From Massilia antarctica (GTDB taxonomy: Bacteria > Pseudomonadota > Gammaproteobacteria > Burkholderiales > Burkholderiaceae_D): DNA of 64,000 bases. Where the stretch lies: NCBI RefSeq assembly GCF_015689335.1, contig NZ_CP065053.1, positions 6,882,001 to 6,946,000 of the forward strand, read 5' to 3'. The notes under the pieces were generated by a model. It saw nothing but the letters and a program-made list of their open reading frames with translations, made no database searches and was not told the DNA's origin. The number at the start of each line of letters is the position of its first letter. The first letter of the stretch is position 1. This document shows positions 7,842 to 18,532 of this stretch, piece after piece. A program made the translations under genes and the position numbers.

Positions 7842-9433
7842 GGCGACACCAGCTTGCCGGGGTTCATGCGCCCGTCCGGATCGAAGTGGCGGAACAAGGT
7901 GCGCATGGCGCTCATGCCCAGCAATCCTTTTTCGGAGGCGAGGTAGGGCGCGTGGTCGGTGCCGACGCCGTGCTGGTGGCTGATGGTGCCGCCGTTGACG
8001 ATAATCGCTTCCGAAACGGTGCTCTTCAAACGGCGCCAGCGCTGCAAGTCTTCCTCGTAATTGCCCGAGAGGCGGTACACGAAGGTGGTGTAGACGCTGG
8101 CGCCCTGCGCATACAGGTGCGACAGGTGGGTGTAGGCGTGCACCCGTTCGCCGCAGGCGGCCATGGCCTGGGTGGCGGCTTCCTCCAGCGCGTGCATCAT
8201 CGGCGTGACACCAGGCCAGTCGACCGCCGTCTCCACCGTGTCGATGGCGTAGCCGTGCTCCCAGGCGGCGTTGCGCAGGTAGACGTTGCGGAAGCGGTTC
8301 TGCTTCCATTTGTCGCCCATGGTGCGGCCCACGTGCACGCCGCCGCCGGCGCGCGCGACCGACAGCGCGGCGCGCAGCGCGTGTTTCGCGTTGGCGGCGG
8401 TGCCGCTGGCGCCGATCATCAGCATGCATTTGCCGTCGGCGCAGCCGCGCCAGCGCAGCCAGGTTTCCAGCACGCCGATCAGGCGCTTGTGCCCGGCCAG
8501 GGTCAGCATGGTCAAGGTTTCGAGGGGATTCGACAGGCGCAGCATCGACAGCGGCAGTTTGGCCTGGGCCAGTTCGCGCGTGGCGGCGGCCGCCGCTTCC
8601 CAGTCGGGGAAAAACACGGCGTGGAAGGCTTCGTACTGCGGCAGGCGGCTCACGCGCACCGTCGCTTCGGTGAGGATGCCGAGCCGCCCTTCGGAGCCGA
8701 GCACGATCTCGCGCAAGTCGGTTCCGGCGGCGGACGCGGGAAAGGTCGGCAGGTCGAGCGTGCCGGCCGGCGTTTCGACCCTTCCGCCGGCGAACAGCTG
8801 TTCGATGCGCCCGTAACGCAGCGACTGCTGGCCGGAGGAGCGCGTGACCACCCAGCCGCCCAGGGTCGAATACTCGAACGATTGGGGAAAGTGGCCCAGG
8901 GTGTAGCCGAAGGCGCGCAGTTGCGCTTCCAGGTCCGGCCCCAGCACGCCGGCGCCAAAGGTGGCCAGCTGCGCTTCCTTGTCCAGGTCGATCAGGGCGC
9001 GCATGCGCGTCAGGTTGATGGTGAGGACCGGCGCCGCTCCCGCCTCCACGCCCACATGGCCGGCCACGCTGGTGCCGCCGCCATAGGGAATGACGATGGC
9101 GCCGCTGCGGGCCGCGAAGTCGAGCAGCTCGCGCACTTCTTCCCCGCTTTCGGGATACGCCACGCCGTCCGGCGCGGTATCGATCTTGCCGTAGCGAAGA
9201 CGCAGCCAGTCGGGCAGGCTCTGGCCGAGCGCATTGGCCAGGCGCGCCGCGGCCGAGGTATCGACCAGCGGATGCGGCGGCAGGCGGCTGCCGCCGATGC
9301 GCGCGCAGGCGTCGGCGTGGCTGGTCTCTGCGCCGGCGCTCGCGGGCCCGAGGCGCTCGCCCAGAAACGCCAGCGCGTCAAGGTTCAGCGCAAATTCAAT
9401 GGCATCGTCGCCCCATCCGTTCCACCGCTTCAT
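7838..9433 (-). CDS. FAD-binding oxidase, alkyldihydroxyacetonephosphate synthase (AGPS)-like
   Basis: The 531-residue protein belongs to the VAO/PCMH flavoprotein fold. The pyrophosphate-binding segment is VIPYGGGTSVAGHV (about residues 110-123), followed by FGYTLGHFPQSFEYSTLGGW and TRSSGQQSLRYGRIE, which are typical of AGPS. Near the C terminus GGTISHQHGVGTDHAPYL carries the histidine-rich active-site stretch of that family. AGPS swaps the acyl chain of acyl-DHAP for a fatty alcohol in ether-lipid synthesis; related bacterial enzymes are often simple 2-hydroxyacid or polyol oxidases. It is the first gene of the operon with the GlpD-like and FGGY kinase genes. A GGGA ribosome-binding site precedes the ATG. 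Function is inferred, not established. Confidence 0.85.
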   Translation of the reverse strand: MKRWNGWGDDAIEFALNLDALAFLGERLGPASAGAETSHADACARIGGSRLPPHPLVDTSAAARLANALGQSLPDWLRLRYGKIDTAPDGVAYPESGEEVRELLDFAARSGAIVIPYGGGTSVAGHVGVEAGAAPVLTINLTRMRALIDLDKEAQLATFGAGVLGPDLEAQLRAFGYTLGHFPQSFEYSTLGGWVVTRSSGQQSLRYGRIEQLFAGGRVETPAGTLDLPTFPASAAGTDLREIVLGSEGRLGILTEATVRVSRLPQYEAFHAVFFPDWEAAAAATRELAQAKLPLSMLRLSNPLETLTMLTLAGHKRLIGVLETWLRWRGCADGKCMLMIGASGTAANAKHALRAALSVARAGGGVHVGRTMGDKWKQNRFRNVYLRNAAWEHGYAIDTVETAVDWPGVTPMMHALEEAATQAMAACGERVHAYTHLSHLYAQGASVYTTFVYRLSGNYEEDLQRWRRLKSTVSEAIIVNGGTISHQHGVGTDHAPYLASEKGLLGMSAMRTLFRHFDPDGRMNPGKLVSP

Positions 9434-9533
9434 CGTTTTTTCCCGTTATACTTGACTGTTCATCCACGGCCGCCAGCGTATGCGAAGGCGGGCTTCACGT
9501 ATTGCGCTTTTATGACAACCGCTTTGTTCAAAC

Positions 9534-10574
9534 ATGCCAGTGCTTCCGCCAGTGCCGCGGCCTGACCTGCGCCGCGTCACCGGGTCTTATCTGCAGCCGC
9601 TGCTCGAAGCGGCGCAGTCGCGCGGCGTGGAGCCGGCCGCCCTGGCCTGCGCCGCCGGCCTGCCCGCGACGGCGCTCGAGCGCCTGCCCGACTCGCTCGG
9701 CGCGGCCGATTACGTGCGCCTGCTGGGCGCCGGTGCCGAACTGGCGGACGACCCGCATTTCGGGCTGCACGTCGGGGAACGGGTCAAACTGGGCACTTAC
9801 AGCGTGTACGGACTGATTTTGCTGTCGTGCCGCGATTTTGGCCAGGCATTTCAGCAGACCTTGCGCTACGAGCAGCTGGCGCACGACCTGGGACGCTCTG
9901 TCCTGCATCTGGACGGCGAACAGGCGCACTACGAATGGGTCAGCAATTACCCCGAGGGCAACCGCCATCTGGTTGAAAGCGTGTTTGCCGGCATCCGCAC
10001 CTTCAGCACCTGGCTGGCCGGGGCGGAGCTGCCGGCCCCGCAACTGGGGTTCATGCACGCGCAGCAGGCCGACGGCGCCGAGTACGAGCGCATTTTCGGC
10101 ACGCTGCCGCGTTTTGGCGCGCCCGTCAACGCGGCCGGTTTCGACGCCCGGCTGCTTGGCTGGCCGGTGCCGAATGCCGATGTGGGCCTGTATCCGGTGC
10201 TGCAGCAGCACGCCGAACAGCTGCTGCGCGAACGCAGCCGGCGCGACGACGGGGTGGTGGCCCAGGTGCATGCGGCCATCATCCGCAACCTGGCGCACGA
10301 CCGGGTGCGGCTGGCCAGCATCGCCGGGGAACTGAAGCTCTCGCCGCGCACCCTGCAGCGCAAACTGAGCGAAGCGGGGGCCAGCTTCCAGCAGGTGCTC
10401 GACCAGGCGCGCTACGCGCTGGCCACCGATTACCTGCGCCAGGGCAGCCTGTCCTTGGTCGATATCGCGTTTTTGCTGGGCTATCAGGAGCAAAGCGCGT
10501 TCTCCCACGCCTTCAAGGAATGGTCCGGCGTAAATCCCGGAGCATGGCGCGACAGCGGCCATTTGCGCCTATAA
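9534..10574 (+). CDS. AraC-family transcriptional regulator (OruR/ArgR-type)
   Basis: The 346-residue protein has an N-terminal ligand-sensing domain of the arabinose-binding-like type found in OruR and VirS regulators (residues about 20-220). A C-terminal AraC double helix-turn-helix follows (about 240-340), with LASIAGELKLSPRTLQRKLSE and the second-helix signature VDIAFLLGYQEQSAFSHAFKEW. It is divergently transcribed from the AGPS-like/GlpD-like/FGGY operon with a 100-bp shared intergenic region, so it is the likely regulator of that operon in response to its substrate. The ATG at 9534 is the first sensible start. Confidence 0.9.
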   Translation: MPVLPPVPRPDLRRVTGSYLQPLLEAAQSRGVEPAALACAAGLPATALERLPDSLGAADYVRLLGAGAELADDPHFGLHVGERVKLGTYSVYGLILLSCRDFGQAFQQTLRYEQLAHDLGRSVLHLDGEQAHYEWVSNYPEGNRHLVESVFAGIRTFSTWLAGAELPAPQLGFMHAQQADGAEYERIFGTLPRFGAPVNAAGFDARLLGWPVPNADVGLYPVLQQHAEQLLRERSRRDDGVVAQVHAAIIRNLAHDRVRLASIAGELKLSPRTLQRKLSEAGASFQQVLDQARYALATDYLRQGSLSLVDIAFLLGYQEQSAFSHAFKEWSGVNPGAWRDSGHLRL

Positions 10575-10635
10575 TACGTCGCTGTCCCGATCTACGCTAA
10601 CCCTGCGCTTCCCCTGCGCCAAACCTGGCAACGCC

Positions 10636-11856
10636 GTGAATCCACATCTCGACAAACTGCACCCCTACCCTTTTGAAAAACTGCGCCAGTTGTTCGCGGG
10701 CGTGACCCCGAACCCGGACTACGCCGCCATCAGCCTTGGCATCGGCGAGCCGAAACACCCGACACCCGCTTTCATCCAGAAGGCGCTGGCGCACGGCGTG
10801 GCGGGACTGGCCACCTATCCGACCACGGCCGGCAGCGACGCTTTGCGCTCGGCCATCGCCACCTGGCTGGAACACCGCTACGGCCTGCCGGCCCTCAATC
10901 CGGCCACCCAGGTGTTGCCGGTGAACGGCTCGCGCGAGGCCCTGTTCGGGATCGCCCACTGCGTCGTCGATGCCTCCAGGCCGGCGCCGCTGATCGTCTG
11001 CCCCAATCCGTTCTACCAGATTTACGAGGGCGCGGCCTACCTGGCCGGGGCTACACCGTACTTCGTCAATTCGGAACCGGGCCGCAATTTCGGCTGCGAC
11101 TACGCCAAGGTCCCGGACGATATCTGGCCGCGCGTGCAGTTGCTGTACCTGTGCACTCCGGGCAATCCGACCGGCGCCACCCTGTCGCTGGAAGACTGGA
11201 AGCAGCTGTTCGCGCTGTCCGACCGCCATGGCTTCGTGATCGCCGCCGACGAATGCTATTCGGAGATTTACCACACCAGCGCAGCGCCGCTCGGCGCGCT
11301 GGAAGCGGCGCACCAGCTGGGGCGCAGCGGCGGCGAGACGCCGTATGCGAACCTGATCGTGTTTTCCAGCCTGTCCAAGCGCTCCAACGTGCCGGGCATG
11401 CGCTCGGGCTTCGTGGCGGGCGATGCGGCCGTGATCAAGAAGTTCCTGCTGTACCGCACCTACTGCGGCGGCGCCATGTCGCCGCCGGTGCAGGCGGCAT
11501 CCATCGCAGCCTGGGGCGACGAAACCCATGTCCAGGAAAACCGGGTCAAGTACCGCGAAAAATTCGCCCTGGTCACCCCGCTGCTCAAGGAAGTGATGGA
11601 CGTGGAGCTGCCCGATGCCGGCTTTTACCTGTGGGCCGATGTGCGCCGCAGCGGCCTGTCGGACACAGAATTCGCGCGCCGTCTTTACGCGGAATATAAT
11701 GTCACGGTGCTGCCGGGCAGCTACCTGGCGCGCGACGCCCACGGCATCAACCCGGGCAGCGACCGTATTCGCATGGCGCTGGTCGCCGAAGTCGACGAGG
11801 GTGTCGAAGCGGCCCAGCGCATCGTCCAGTTTTGCAAAGCCCTCAAGCCGCATTGA
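10636..11856 (+). CDS. dapC: Succinyldiaminopimelate transaminase DapC
   Basis: DapC transfers an amino group from glutamate to N-succinyl-2-amino-6-oxopimelate in the succinylase branch of lysine and diaminopimelate synthesis. The 406-residue class I aminotransferase shows LGIGEPKHPTP (residues 34-44), Asn177 in PGNPTG, the Asp205/Tyr208 pair in ADECYSEIY and the Schiff-base Lys248 in SSLSKRSNVPGMRSGF. The start is GTG at 10636, which gives the expected N terminus (NPHLDKLHPYPFEKLR). It is followed after 45 bp by dapD, supporting the assignment. Confidence 0.94.
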   Translation: MNPHLDKLHPYPFEKLRQLFAGVTPNPDYAAISLGIGEPKHPTPAFIQKALAHGVAGLATYPTTAGSDALRSAIATWLEHRYGLPALNPATQVLPVNGSREALFGIAHCVVDASRPAPLIVCPNPFYQIYEGAAYLAGATPYFVNSEPGRNFGCDYAKVPDDIWPRVQLLYLCTPGNPTGATLSLEDWKQLFALSDRHGFVIAADECYSEIYHTSAAPLGALEAAHQLGRSGGETPYANLIVFSSLSKRSNVPGMRSGFVAGDAAVIKKFLLYRTYCGGAMSPPVQAASIAAWGDETHVQENRVKYREKFALVTPLLKEVMDVELPDAGFYLWADVRRSGLSDTEFARRLYAEYNVTVLPGSYLARDAHGINPGSDRIRMALVAEVDEGVEAAQRIVQFCKALKPH

Positions 11857-11901
11857 ACCAGCCGCACCGAATCCGCCACACCACTTAATAAGATACCGAT
11901 C

Positions 11902-12729
11902 ATGACCCAACAACTTCAAAACCTCATCGACACCGCCTGGGAACAGCGCGCCGAGATCACCCCGGCCAACGGCACGGCGGAACTGCGCGAGGCAGTGGCC
12001 CACGTGATCGCGGGCCTGGACGACGGCAGCATGCGCGTGGCGCAAAAAACCGGTGCCGACTGGGTGGTCAACCAATGGATCAAGAAAGCGGTGCTGCTCT
12101 CCTTCCGCCTCGAAAACAACAGCGTGATGACGTCCGACGGCACCATGCAGTTCTACGACAAGGTACCGACCAAGTTCGCCAACTACACGGCCGACGATTT
12201 CGCGCGTGGCGGCTTCCGCGTGGTGCCGCCGGCGGTCGCCCGGCGCGGCAGCTTCATCGCCAGGAACGTGGTCCTGATGCCGTCGTACGTCAACATCGGC
12301 GCCTACGTCGATGAAGGCGCCATGGTCGATACCTGGGCCACGGTCGGTTCGTGCGCGCAGATCGGCAAGAACGTGCACCTGTCCGGCGGCGTGGGCATCG
12401 GCGGCGTACTCGAACCGATGCAGGCCAATCCGACCATCATCGAAGACAATTGCTTCATCGGCGCCCGTTCGGAGATCGTCGAAGGCGTCATCGTCGAGGA
12501 AAATTCGGTCATTTCGATGGGCGTATACATCGGCCAGTCGACCAAGATCTACGACCGCGCCACCGGCGAAGTAACCTACGGCCGCGTGCCGGCCGGTTCG
12601 GTGGTGGTGTCGGGCAACCTGCCATCGGAAGATGGCAGCTACAGCCTGTACTGCGCTGTGATCGTGAAACGTGTGGACGCCAAGACACGCGCGAAAACCG
12701 GTATCAACGAATTGCTGCGCGGTATCTGA
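11902..12729 (+). CDS. dapD: 2,3,4,5-tetrahydropyridine-2,6-dicarboxylate N-succinyltransferase DapD
   Basis: DapD transfers succinyl from succinyl-CoA to tetrahydrodipicolinate, the first step of the succinylase lysine pathway. The 275-residue length is exact for the family. An N-terminal helical domain ([15 protein letters not shown]) is followed by a left-handed beta-helix made of hexapeptide repeats (about residues 105-220, for example [20 protein letters not shown]), and the C terminus [13 protein letters not shown] is typical. It lies between dapC and pilU. Confidence 0.97.
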   Translation: MTQQLQNLIDTAWEQRAEITPANGTAELREAVAHVIAGLDDGSMRVAQKTGADWVVNQWIKKAVLLSFRLENNSVMTSDGTMQFYDKVPTKFANYTADDFARGGFRVVPPAVARRGSFIARNVVLMPSYVNIGAYVDEGAMVDTWATVGSCAQIGKNVHLSGGVGIGGVLEPMQANPTIIEDNCFIGARSEIVEGVIVEENSVISMGVYIGQSTKIYDRATGEVTYGRVPAGSVVVSGNLPSEDGSYSLYCAVIVKRVDAKTRAKTGINELLRGI

Positions 12730-12760
12730 TACAGTAAAAGTCCAAACCAGGAGAAAAAAA

Positions 12761-13906
12761 ATGGCAATGGACCGCTTGTTCCATCTGATGAAAGAAAAAA
12801 ACGCGTCGGACATGTTCTTCGCGGTCAATTCGCCCGTCCACATCAAAATCAACGGCAACCTGATTCCCATCAATCAGCAAAAGCTGGAGCCGGACAATAT
12901 TTCCGCCCTGCTCGCCGAAATCTGCACCCAGGCGCAGATGGATGAGCTGATGCGCGAAAACGAGCTCAACATGGGTATTTCGGTCGCCAACCTGGGCCGT
13001 TTCCGTTTGTCGGCCTTCCGCCAGCGCGGCACGATTTCGGCCGTGTTCCGTTTCGTGCCGGCCGTCATTCCGGCGCTGGAAGACCTCGGCCTGCCCCACG
13101 TGCTGGCCGACCTGATCATGGAAAAGCGCGGCTTGCTGCTGCTGGTGGGCGCCACCGGTTCGGGCAAGTCGACCACCATCGCCTCGATGCTGGACCACCG
13201 CAACGAGTTGCGCGCCGGCCACATCCTGACCCTGGAAGATCCGATCGAATACCTGTTCAAGAACAAGAAATCGATCGTCAACCAGCGCGAAATCGGCAGC
13301 GATGCCGCCAGTTTCTATACGGCACTGCGCAATTCGATGCGCCAGGCGCCCGATTGCATCCTGATCGGCGAGATCCGCGACAAGGAAACCATGGCTGCCG
13401 CCCTGGCCTATGCCCAGTCGGGCCACTTGGTGCTGGCGACCTTGCACGCGAACAACAGTTATAACGCGCTGAACCGGATCATCAGTTTTTATCCGATCGA
13501 AAACCGCCCGGCGCTGCTGCAGGATTTGTCGTCGGCGGTCAAGGCGATTGTGTCGCAGCGCCTGGTGCGCTCGGCGGCCGGCGGCACGCGCCAGGCAGCG
13601 GTGGAAATCATGGTCAACACGCGTTACATTGCCGACTTGATCGACAATGGCGAGATCGGCCAGATCAAGGAAGCGATGGAAAACAGCCTGTCGCCCGGCT
13701 CGCAAACGTTCGAATCGGCCTTGTACGAACTGGTCAAGAGCGGCCTGATCACCCAGGAAGAAGGCTTGGCCAATGCCGACTCGGCCACCAATCTGTTGTG
13801 GCTTCTTAACAACGGTCCGGAAGTGCGCGCGGCCAGCACCCAGGAGGCGGCGCCCAAGCCGGTCGAGGAATCGTCCTCGTTCACCGAGTTTACGCTCAAC
13901 AGCTGA
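12761..13906 (+). CDS. pilU: Type IV pilus retraction ATPase PilU
   Basis: PilU is the accessory motor that helps PilT depolymerise the type IV pilus at the inner membrane. The 381-residue protein has the PAS-like N-terminal domain (residues 1-100) and the RecA-like ATPase. Walker A is GATGSGKST (130-138), and the Asp box LTLEDPIEYLF, Walker B-type CILIGEIRD and His box HLVLATLHANN are present. A C-terminal extension of about 40 residues beyond the PilT core is typical of PilU. The ATG at 12761 is chosen because AGGAG lies 7 bases upstream; the longer frame would overlap dapD. PilT is not adjacent, and the gene sits oddly among diaminopimelate genes, 31 bp after dapD. Confidence 0.9.
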   Translation: MAMDRLFHLMKEKNASDMFFAVNSPVHIKINGNLIPINQQKLEPDNISALLAEICTQAQMDELMRENELNMGISVANLGRFRLSAFRQRGTISAVFRFVPAVIPALEDLGLPHVLADLIMEKRGLLLLVGATGSGKSTTIASMLDHRNELRAGHILTLEDPIEYLFKNKKSIVNQREIGSDAASFYTALRNSMRQAPDCILIGEIRDKETMAAALAYAQSGHLVLATLHANNSYNALNRIISFYPIENRPALLQDLSSAVKAIVSQRLVRSAAGGTRQAAVEIMVNTRYIADLIDNGEIGQIKEAMENSLSPGSQTFESALYELVKSGLITQEEGLANADSATNLLWLLNNGPEVRAASTQEAAPKPVEESSSFTEFTLNS

Positions 13907-14071
13907 TTCCGGCGGCGCCAGCCGCCCTCCCTGCGCACCGCGCGCAGCGATCGCCACCCTTGCCACCGCGCTGGCAAGGGCGCGCCTGTGGTATCCTCCC
14001 GGGTTCCCCAAGAACACTCAGGCAACCACGCCCGCATGCCGGGCGCCGGCTGGCCGCGCTCCTGATCGACC

Positions 14072-15596
<1,525 letters not shown>

Positions 15597-15609
15597 CCCG
15601 AGAACAGCC

Positions 15610-16500
15610 ATGAACACTACCCTGTTTACCACCCCGCGCGACCTGCTGCGCTATGCGATCACCCGTTTCAACGGCGCCAAGCTGTTTTTCGGCCACGGCA
15701 GCGCCGAAGCGCTGGACGAAGCGGCTTACCTGATCCTGCATACGCTCAAGCTCCCGCTCGACAAGCTCGATCCCTTCCTCGACGCCCGCCTGCTGCCGGA
15801 CGAAGTGCTGCAGGTGCTGGCCGTGATCGAACGCCGCGTCAACGAGCGCGTGCCGGCCGCCTACATCACCAACGAAGCGTGGCTGGGCACCTATGCCTTC
15901 TACGTCGATGAACGCGTGATCGTGCCGCGCTCCTTCATCCATGAACTGATCCCGCACCAGTTCAGCCCCTGGGTGGAAGATCCGTACGCGGTCGAGAACA
16001 TCCTCGAACTGTGCACCGGGTCGGGCTGCCTGGCGATCATGATGGCCGACGCCTTCCCCGACAGCGTGGTCGATGCGGTCGATATCTCGACCGATGCGCT
16101 GGCCGTGGCCGAGCGCAATATCCGCGAGTACAAGCTCGAAGGCCGGGTCAACCCGATCGCCTCGGACCTGTACCAGAATGTCCCGTTCAAAAAATACGAC
16201 CTGATTATCTCGAACCCGCCGTACGTCAATTCGGCGTCGATGGCATCCTTGCCGCCCGAGTACCTGCGCGAGCCGCAGATTGCGCTCGACGGCGGCGCCG
16301 ACGGCATGGACCTGGTGCGCAAGATCGTCGCCGGCGCGGCCGAACGCCTCACGCCGAACGGCATCCTGATGGTCGAAATCGGCAACGAACGCGATTACGC
16401 GGAAGCGGCCTTCGGCCACCTCGGCCTGACCTGGGTGACCACCAGCGCCGGCGACGACATGGTTTTCCTGCTTACCGCAGAACAATTGCAAGCACAGTAA
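15610..16500 (+). CDS. prmB: Ribosomal protein L3 N5-glutamine methyltransferase PrmB
   Basis: PrmB methylates a glutamine of ribosomal protein L3 using S-adenosylmethionine during large-subunit assembly. The 296-residue protein has the N-terminal substrate-recognition helices, the SAM-binding LELCTGSGCLAIMMA (motif I), an acidic post-I strand (VDAVDISTDALAVAERN) and the catalytic NPPY tetrapeptide in DLIISNPPYVNSASM. Motif YINEAW-like AAYITNEAWLGTYAFYVDERVIVPRS separates PrmB from the release-factor enzyme PrmC. It starts 13 bp after dapE and is probably co-transcribed with it. Confidence 0.94.
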   Translation: MNTTLFTTPRDLLRYAITRFNGAKLFFGHGSAEALDEAAYLILHTLKLPLDKLDPFLDARLLPDEVLQVLAVIERRVNERVPAAYITNEAWLGTYAFYVDERVIVPRSFIHELIPHQFSPWVEDPYAVENILELCTGSGCLAIMMADAFPDSVVDAVDISTDALAVAERNIREYKLEGRVNPIASDLYQNVPFKKYDLIISNPPYVNSASMASLPPEYLREPQIALDGGADGMDLVRKIVAGAAERLTPNGILMVEIGNERDYAEAAFGHLGLTWVTTSAGDDMVFLLTAEQLQAQ

Positions 16501-16526
16501 TCCCCACTCATTACAAAAAGTAGAAC

Positions 16527-18524
16527 ATGATCCGTTTCCTGAACGTTAGCCTGATGCGCGGCACCAAGCCGCTGCTGGAAGGCGTCGACCTTACCCTCAA
16601 CCCGGGCGATAAAATCGGCCTGATTGGTGCCAATGGCGCCGGCAAATCGAGCCTGTTCGGCATGCTGCGCGGCGAACTGCACCCGGACCAGGGCGAGATC
16701 GATTTCCCCGCCAAATGGCGCATGGCTTACGTGGCCCAGGAAACGCCGCCGCTCGAACGCGCGGCGCTCGATTACGCCATCGACGGCGACGTCCATCTGC
16801 GCAAACTGGAAGCGGAACTGGCGCGCCTGGAGTCCGAGCCGGAATCGACCGAGAACGGCATCGCCATCGGCGAGATCTACAGCGCATTGGCCGACGCCGA
16901 CGCCTACACGGTACAGTCGCGCGGCGAACAGCTGCTGCTGGGCCTTGGCTTTTCGCTGTCGCAGATGCAGCAGCCGATCGCCAGCTTTTCGGGCGGCTGG
17001 CGCATGCGCCTGAACCTGGCGCAGGCCCTGATGTGCCCTTCCGACCTGCTGCTGCTCGATGAACCGACCAATCACCTGGATCTGGACGCGATCATCTGGC
17101 TGGAAGACTGGCTCAAACGCTACGCCGGCACCCTGATCATCATTTCGCACGATCGCGACTTCCTCGACGAAATCGTCAACGTCATCGTGCACATCGACGA
17201 GCGCAGGCTGAAACGCTACTCGGGCAACTACTCCGGTTTCGAGCGCCAGCGCGCGGCCCAGATGATCCTGGCCGCCGGCGCCCTCGCCAAGCAGCAGCGC
17301 CAGCGCGCCCACCTCGAATCGTTCGTGAACCGCTTCAAGGCCCAGGCCTCGAAGGCGCGCCAGGCCCAGAGCCGCATGAAGGCCCTGGAGAAAATGGAAG
17401 AACTGGCGCCCTTGCGCGCCGCCGCCGAATTCTCGTTCGAATTCCGCGAGCCGCTGTCCGCACCGAATCCGCTGCTGGTCATGGAAGACGTGGACGCCGG
17501 CTACCACATCCTCGACGAGCATGGCGACAAGGTCGGCGACAAGGTGATCGTCTCGGGTATCAAGTTCTCCCTGCAGATCGGCCAGCGCATTGGCCTCCTG
17601 GGTGTAAACGGCGCCGGTAAATCGACCCTGATCAAGACCATCGCCGGCGAACTGATGCCGCTGACCGGCGACGCCACGCTCGGCAAGGGCCTGTCGATCG
17701 GCTACTTCGCCCAGCACCAGGTTGAGATGCTGCGTCACGACGAATCGCCTCTGTGGCACCTGGCGAAAATTGCGCCGACGGTGCGCGAGCAGGAGCTGCG
17801 CAACTTCCTGGGCGGCTTCAACTTCCCGGGCAATATGGTCACCAGCCCGATCCGCCCGTTTTCCGGCGGCGAGAAAGCGCGCCTGGCACTGGCGCTGATC
17901 GTCTGGCAGCGCCCTAACCTGCTGCTGCTCGATGAACCGACCAATCACCTGGATCTGGAAACGCGCGAGGCGCTGACCATGGCGCTGGCGCAGTTCGAGG
18001 GCACCTTGGTGGTGGTATCGCACGATCGCCATCTGCTGCGCGCCACCACCGACCAGTTCATCATCGTCGCCGACGGCAAGCTGCAACCGTTCGACGGCGA
18101 TTTGGACGACTACAAGGATTGGCTGTTCCAGACCAAGCTTGGCAAGGGCACCACCGTGCTGCCGGCGGCGGGCAAGGACAACAAGACCGCATTCCCGGTC
18201 GCCACCGCGGTGGCCACGCCGGCCGCGCCGGTGGCCGACAAGAAGGACCAGAAGCGCCAGGACGCGGAGCAGCGCCAGCGCACGGCCGCGCTGCGCAAAC
18301 CGATCGAGGGCAAGATCAAGCGCCTGGAAGAGCAGATCGCCAAGCGCAACGAGCAAAAGGCGGAAGTTGACGGCAAGCTGGGCGAAGCGAGCATCTATGA
18401 AGCGGCCAATAAGGCCAAGCTGAAAACGCTGCTGGCGGACCAGTCGTTCTACAAGAAGGACCTGGCGCAGCTGGAAGCGGAATGGATGGAATTGCAGGAG
18501 CAGCTGGAAGGTCTGGCGGCTTAA
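16527..18524 (+). CDS. yheS: ABC-F family ATPase YheS
   Basis: The 665-residue soluble protein has two ABC ATPase domains joined by a linker and no membrane segments, as in ABC-F factors that act on the ribosome E site. It matches YheS best by eye. Walker A motifs are GANGAGKSS and GVNGAGKST, signature motifs SFSGGWRMRLNLAQAL and PFSGGEKARLALAL, and both Walker B regions read LLLLDEPTNHLDLD/E. The linker around residues 235-290 is rich in Lys, Arg and Gln (P-site tRNA interaction motif). A charged C-terminal coiled coil occupies about residues 560-660. The two Walker B regions are identical over 43 bp at DNA level. Confidence 0.92.
   Translation: MIRFLNVSLMRGTKPLLEGVDLTLNPGDKIGLIGANGAGKSSLFGMLRGELHPDQGEIDFPAKWRMAYVAQETPPLERAALDYAIDGDVHLRKLEAELARLESEPESTENGIAIGEIYSALADADAYTVQSRGEQLLLGLGFSLSQMQQPIASFSGGWRMRLNLAQALMCPSDLLLLDEPTNHLDLDAIIWLEDWLKRYAGTLIIISHDRDFLDEIVNVIVHIDERRLKRYSGNYSGFERQRAAQMILAAGALAKQQRQRAHLESFVNRFKAQASKARQAQSRMKALEKMEELAPLRAAAEFSFEFREPLSAPNPLLVMEDVDAGYHILDEHGDKVGDKVIVSGIKFSLQIGQRIGLLGVNGAGKSTLIKTIAGELMPLTGDATLGKGLSIGYFAQHQVEMLRHDESPLWHLAKIAPTVREQELRNFLGGFNFPGNMVTSPIRPFSGGEKARLALALIVWQRPNLLLLDEPTNHLDLETREALTMALAQFEGTLVVVSHDRHLLRATTDQFIIVADGKLQPFDGDLDDYKDWLFQTKLGKGTTVLPAAGKDNKTAFPVATAVATPAAPVADKKDQKRQDAEQRQRTAALRKPIEGKIKRLEEQIAKRNEQKAEVDGKLGEASIYEAANKAKLKTLLADQSFYKKDLAQLEAEWMELQEQLEGLAA
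17044..17959 (+). repeat. 43-bp perfect direct repeat inside yheS (17044-17086 and 17917-17959)
   Basis: The codons of both Walker B motifs are identical over 43 bases (starting ACCTGCTGCTGCTCGATGAA). The copies are 873 bp apart, exactly 291 codons, so recombination between them would delete one in-frame repeat unit and leave an open frame. Protein conservation explains the amino acids but not complete identity at synonymous sites. Confidence 0.85.
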
Positions 18525-18532
18525 CTGTTAGC

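Noticed and set aside
7842..8429. Upstream extension of the GlpD-like frame by 196 codons
   Set aside because: It lies inside the AGPS-like gene in another frame and is Arg/His-rich; the ATGA overlap at 7838-7841 marks the real start.
7886..9565. 559-codon plus-strand frame antisense to the AGPS-like gene
   Set aside because: Composition dominated by Gly, Arg, Gln, His and Val with no motif; the opposite strand encodes a full, conserved flavoprotein.
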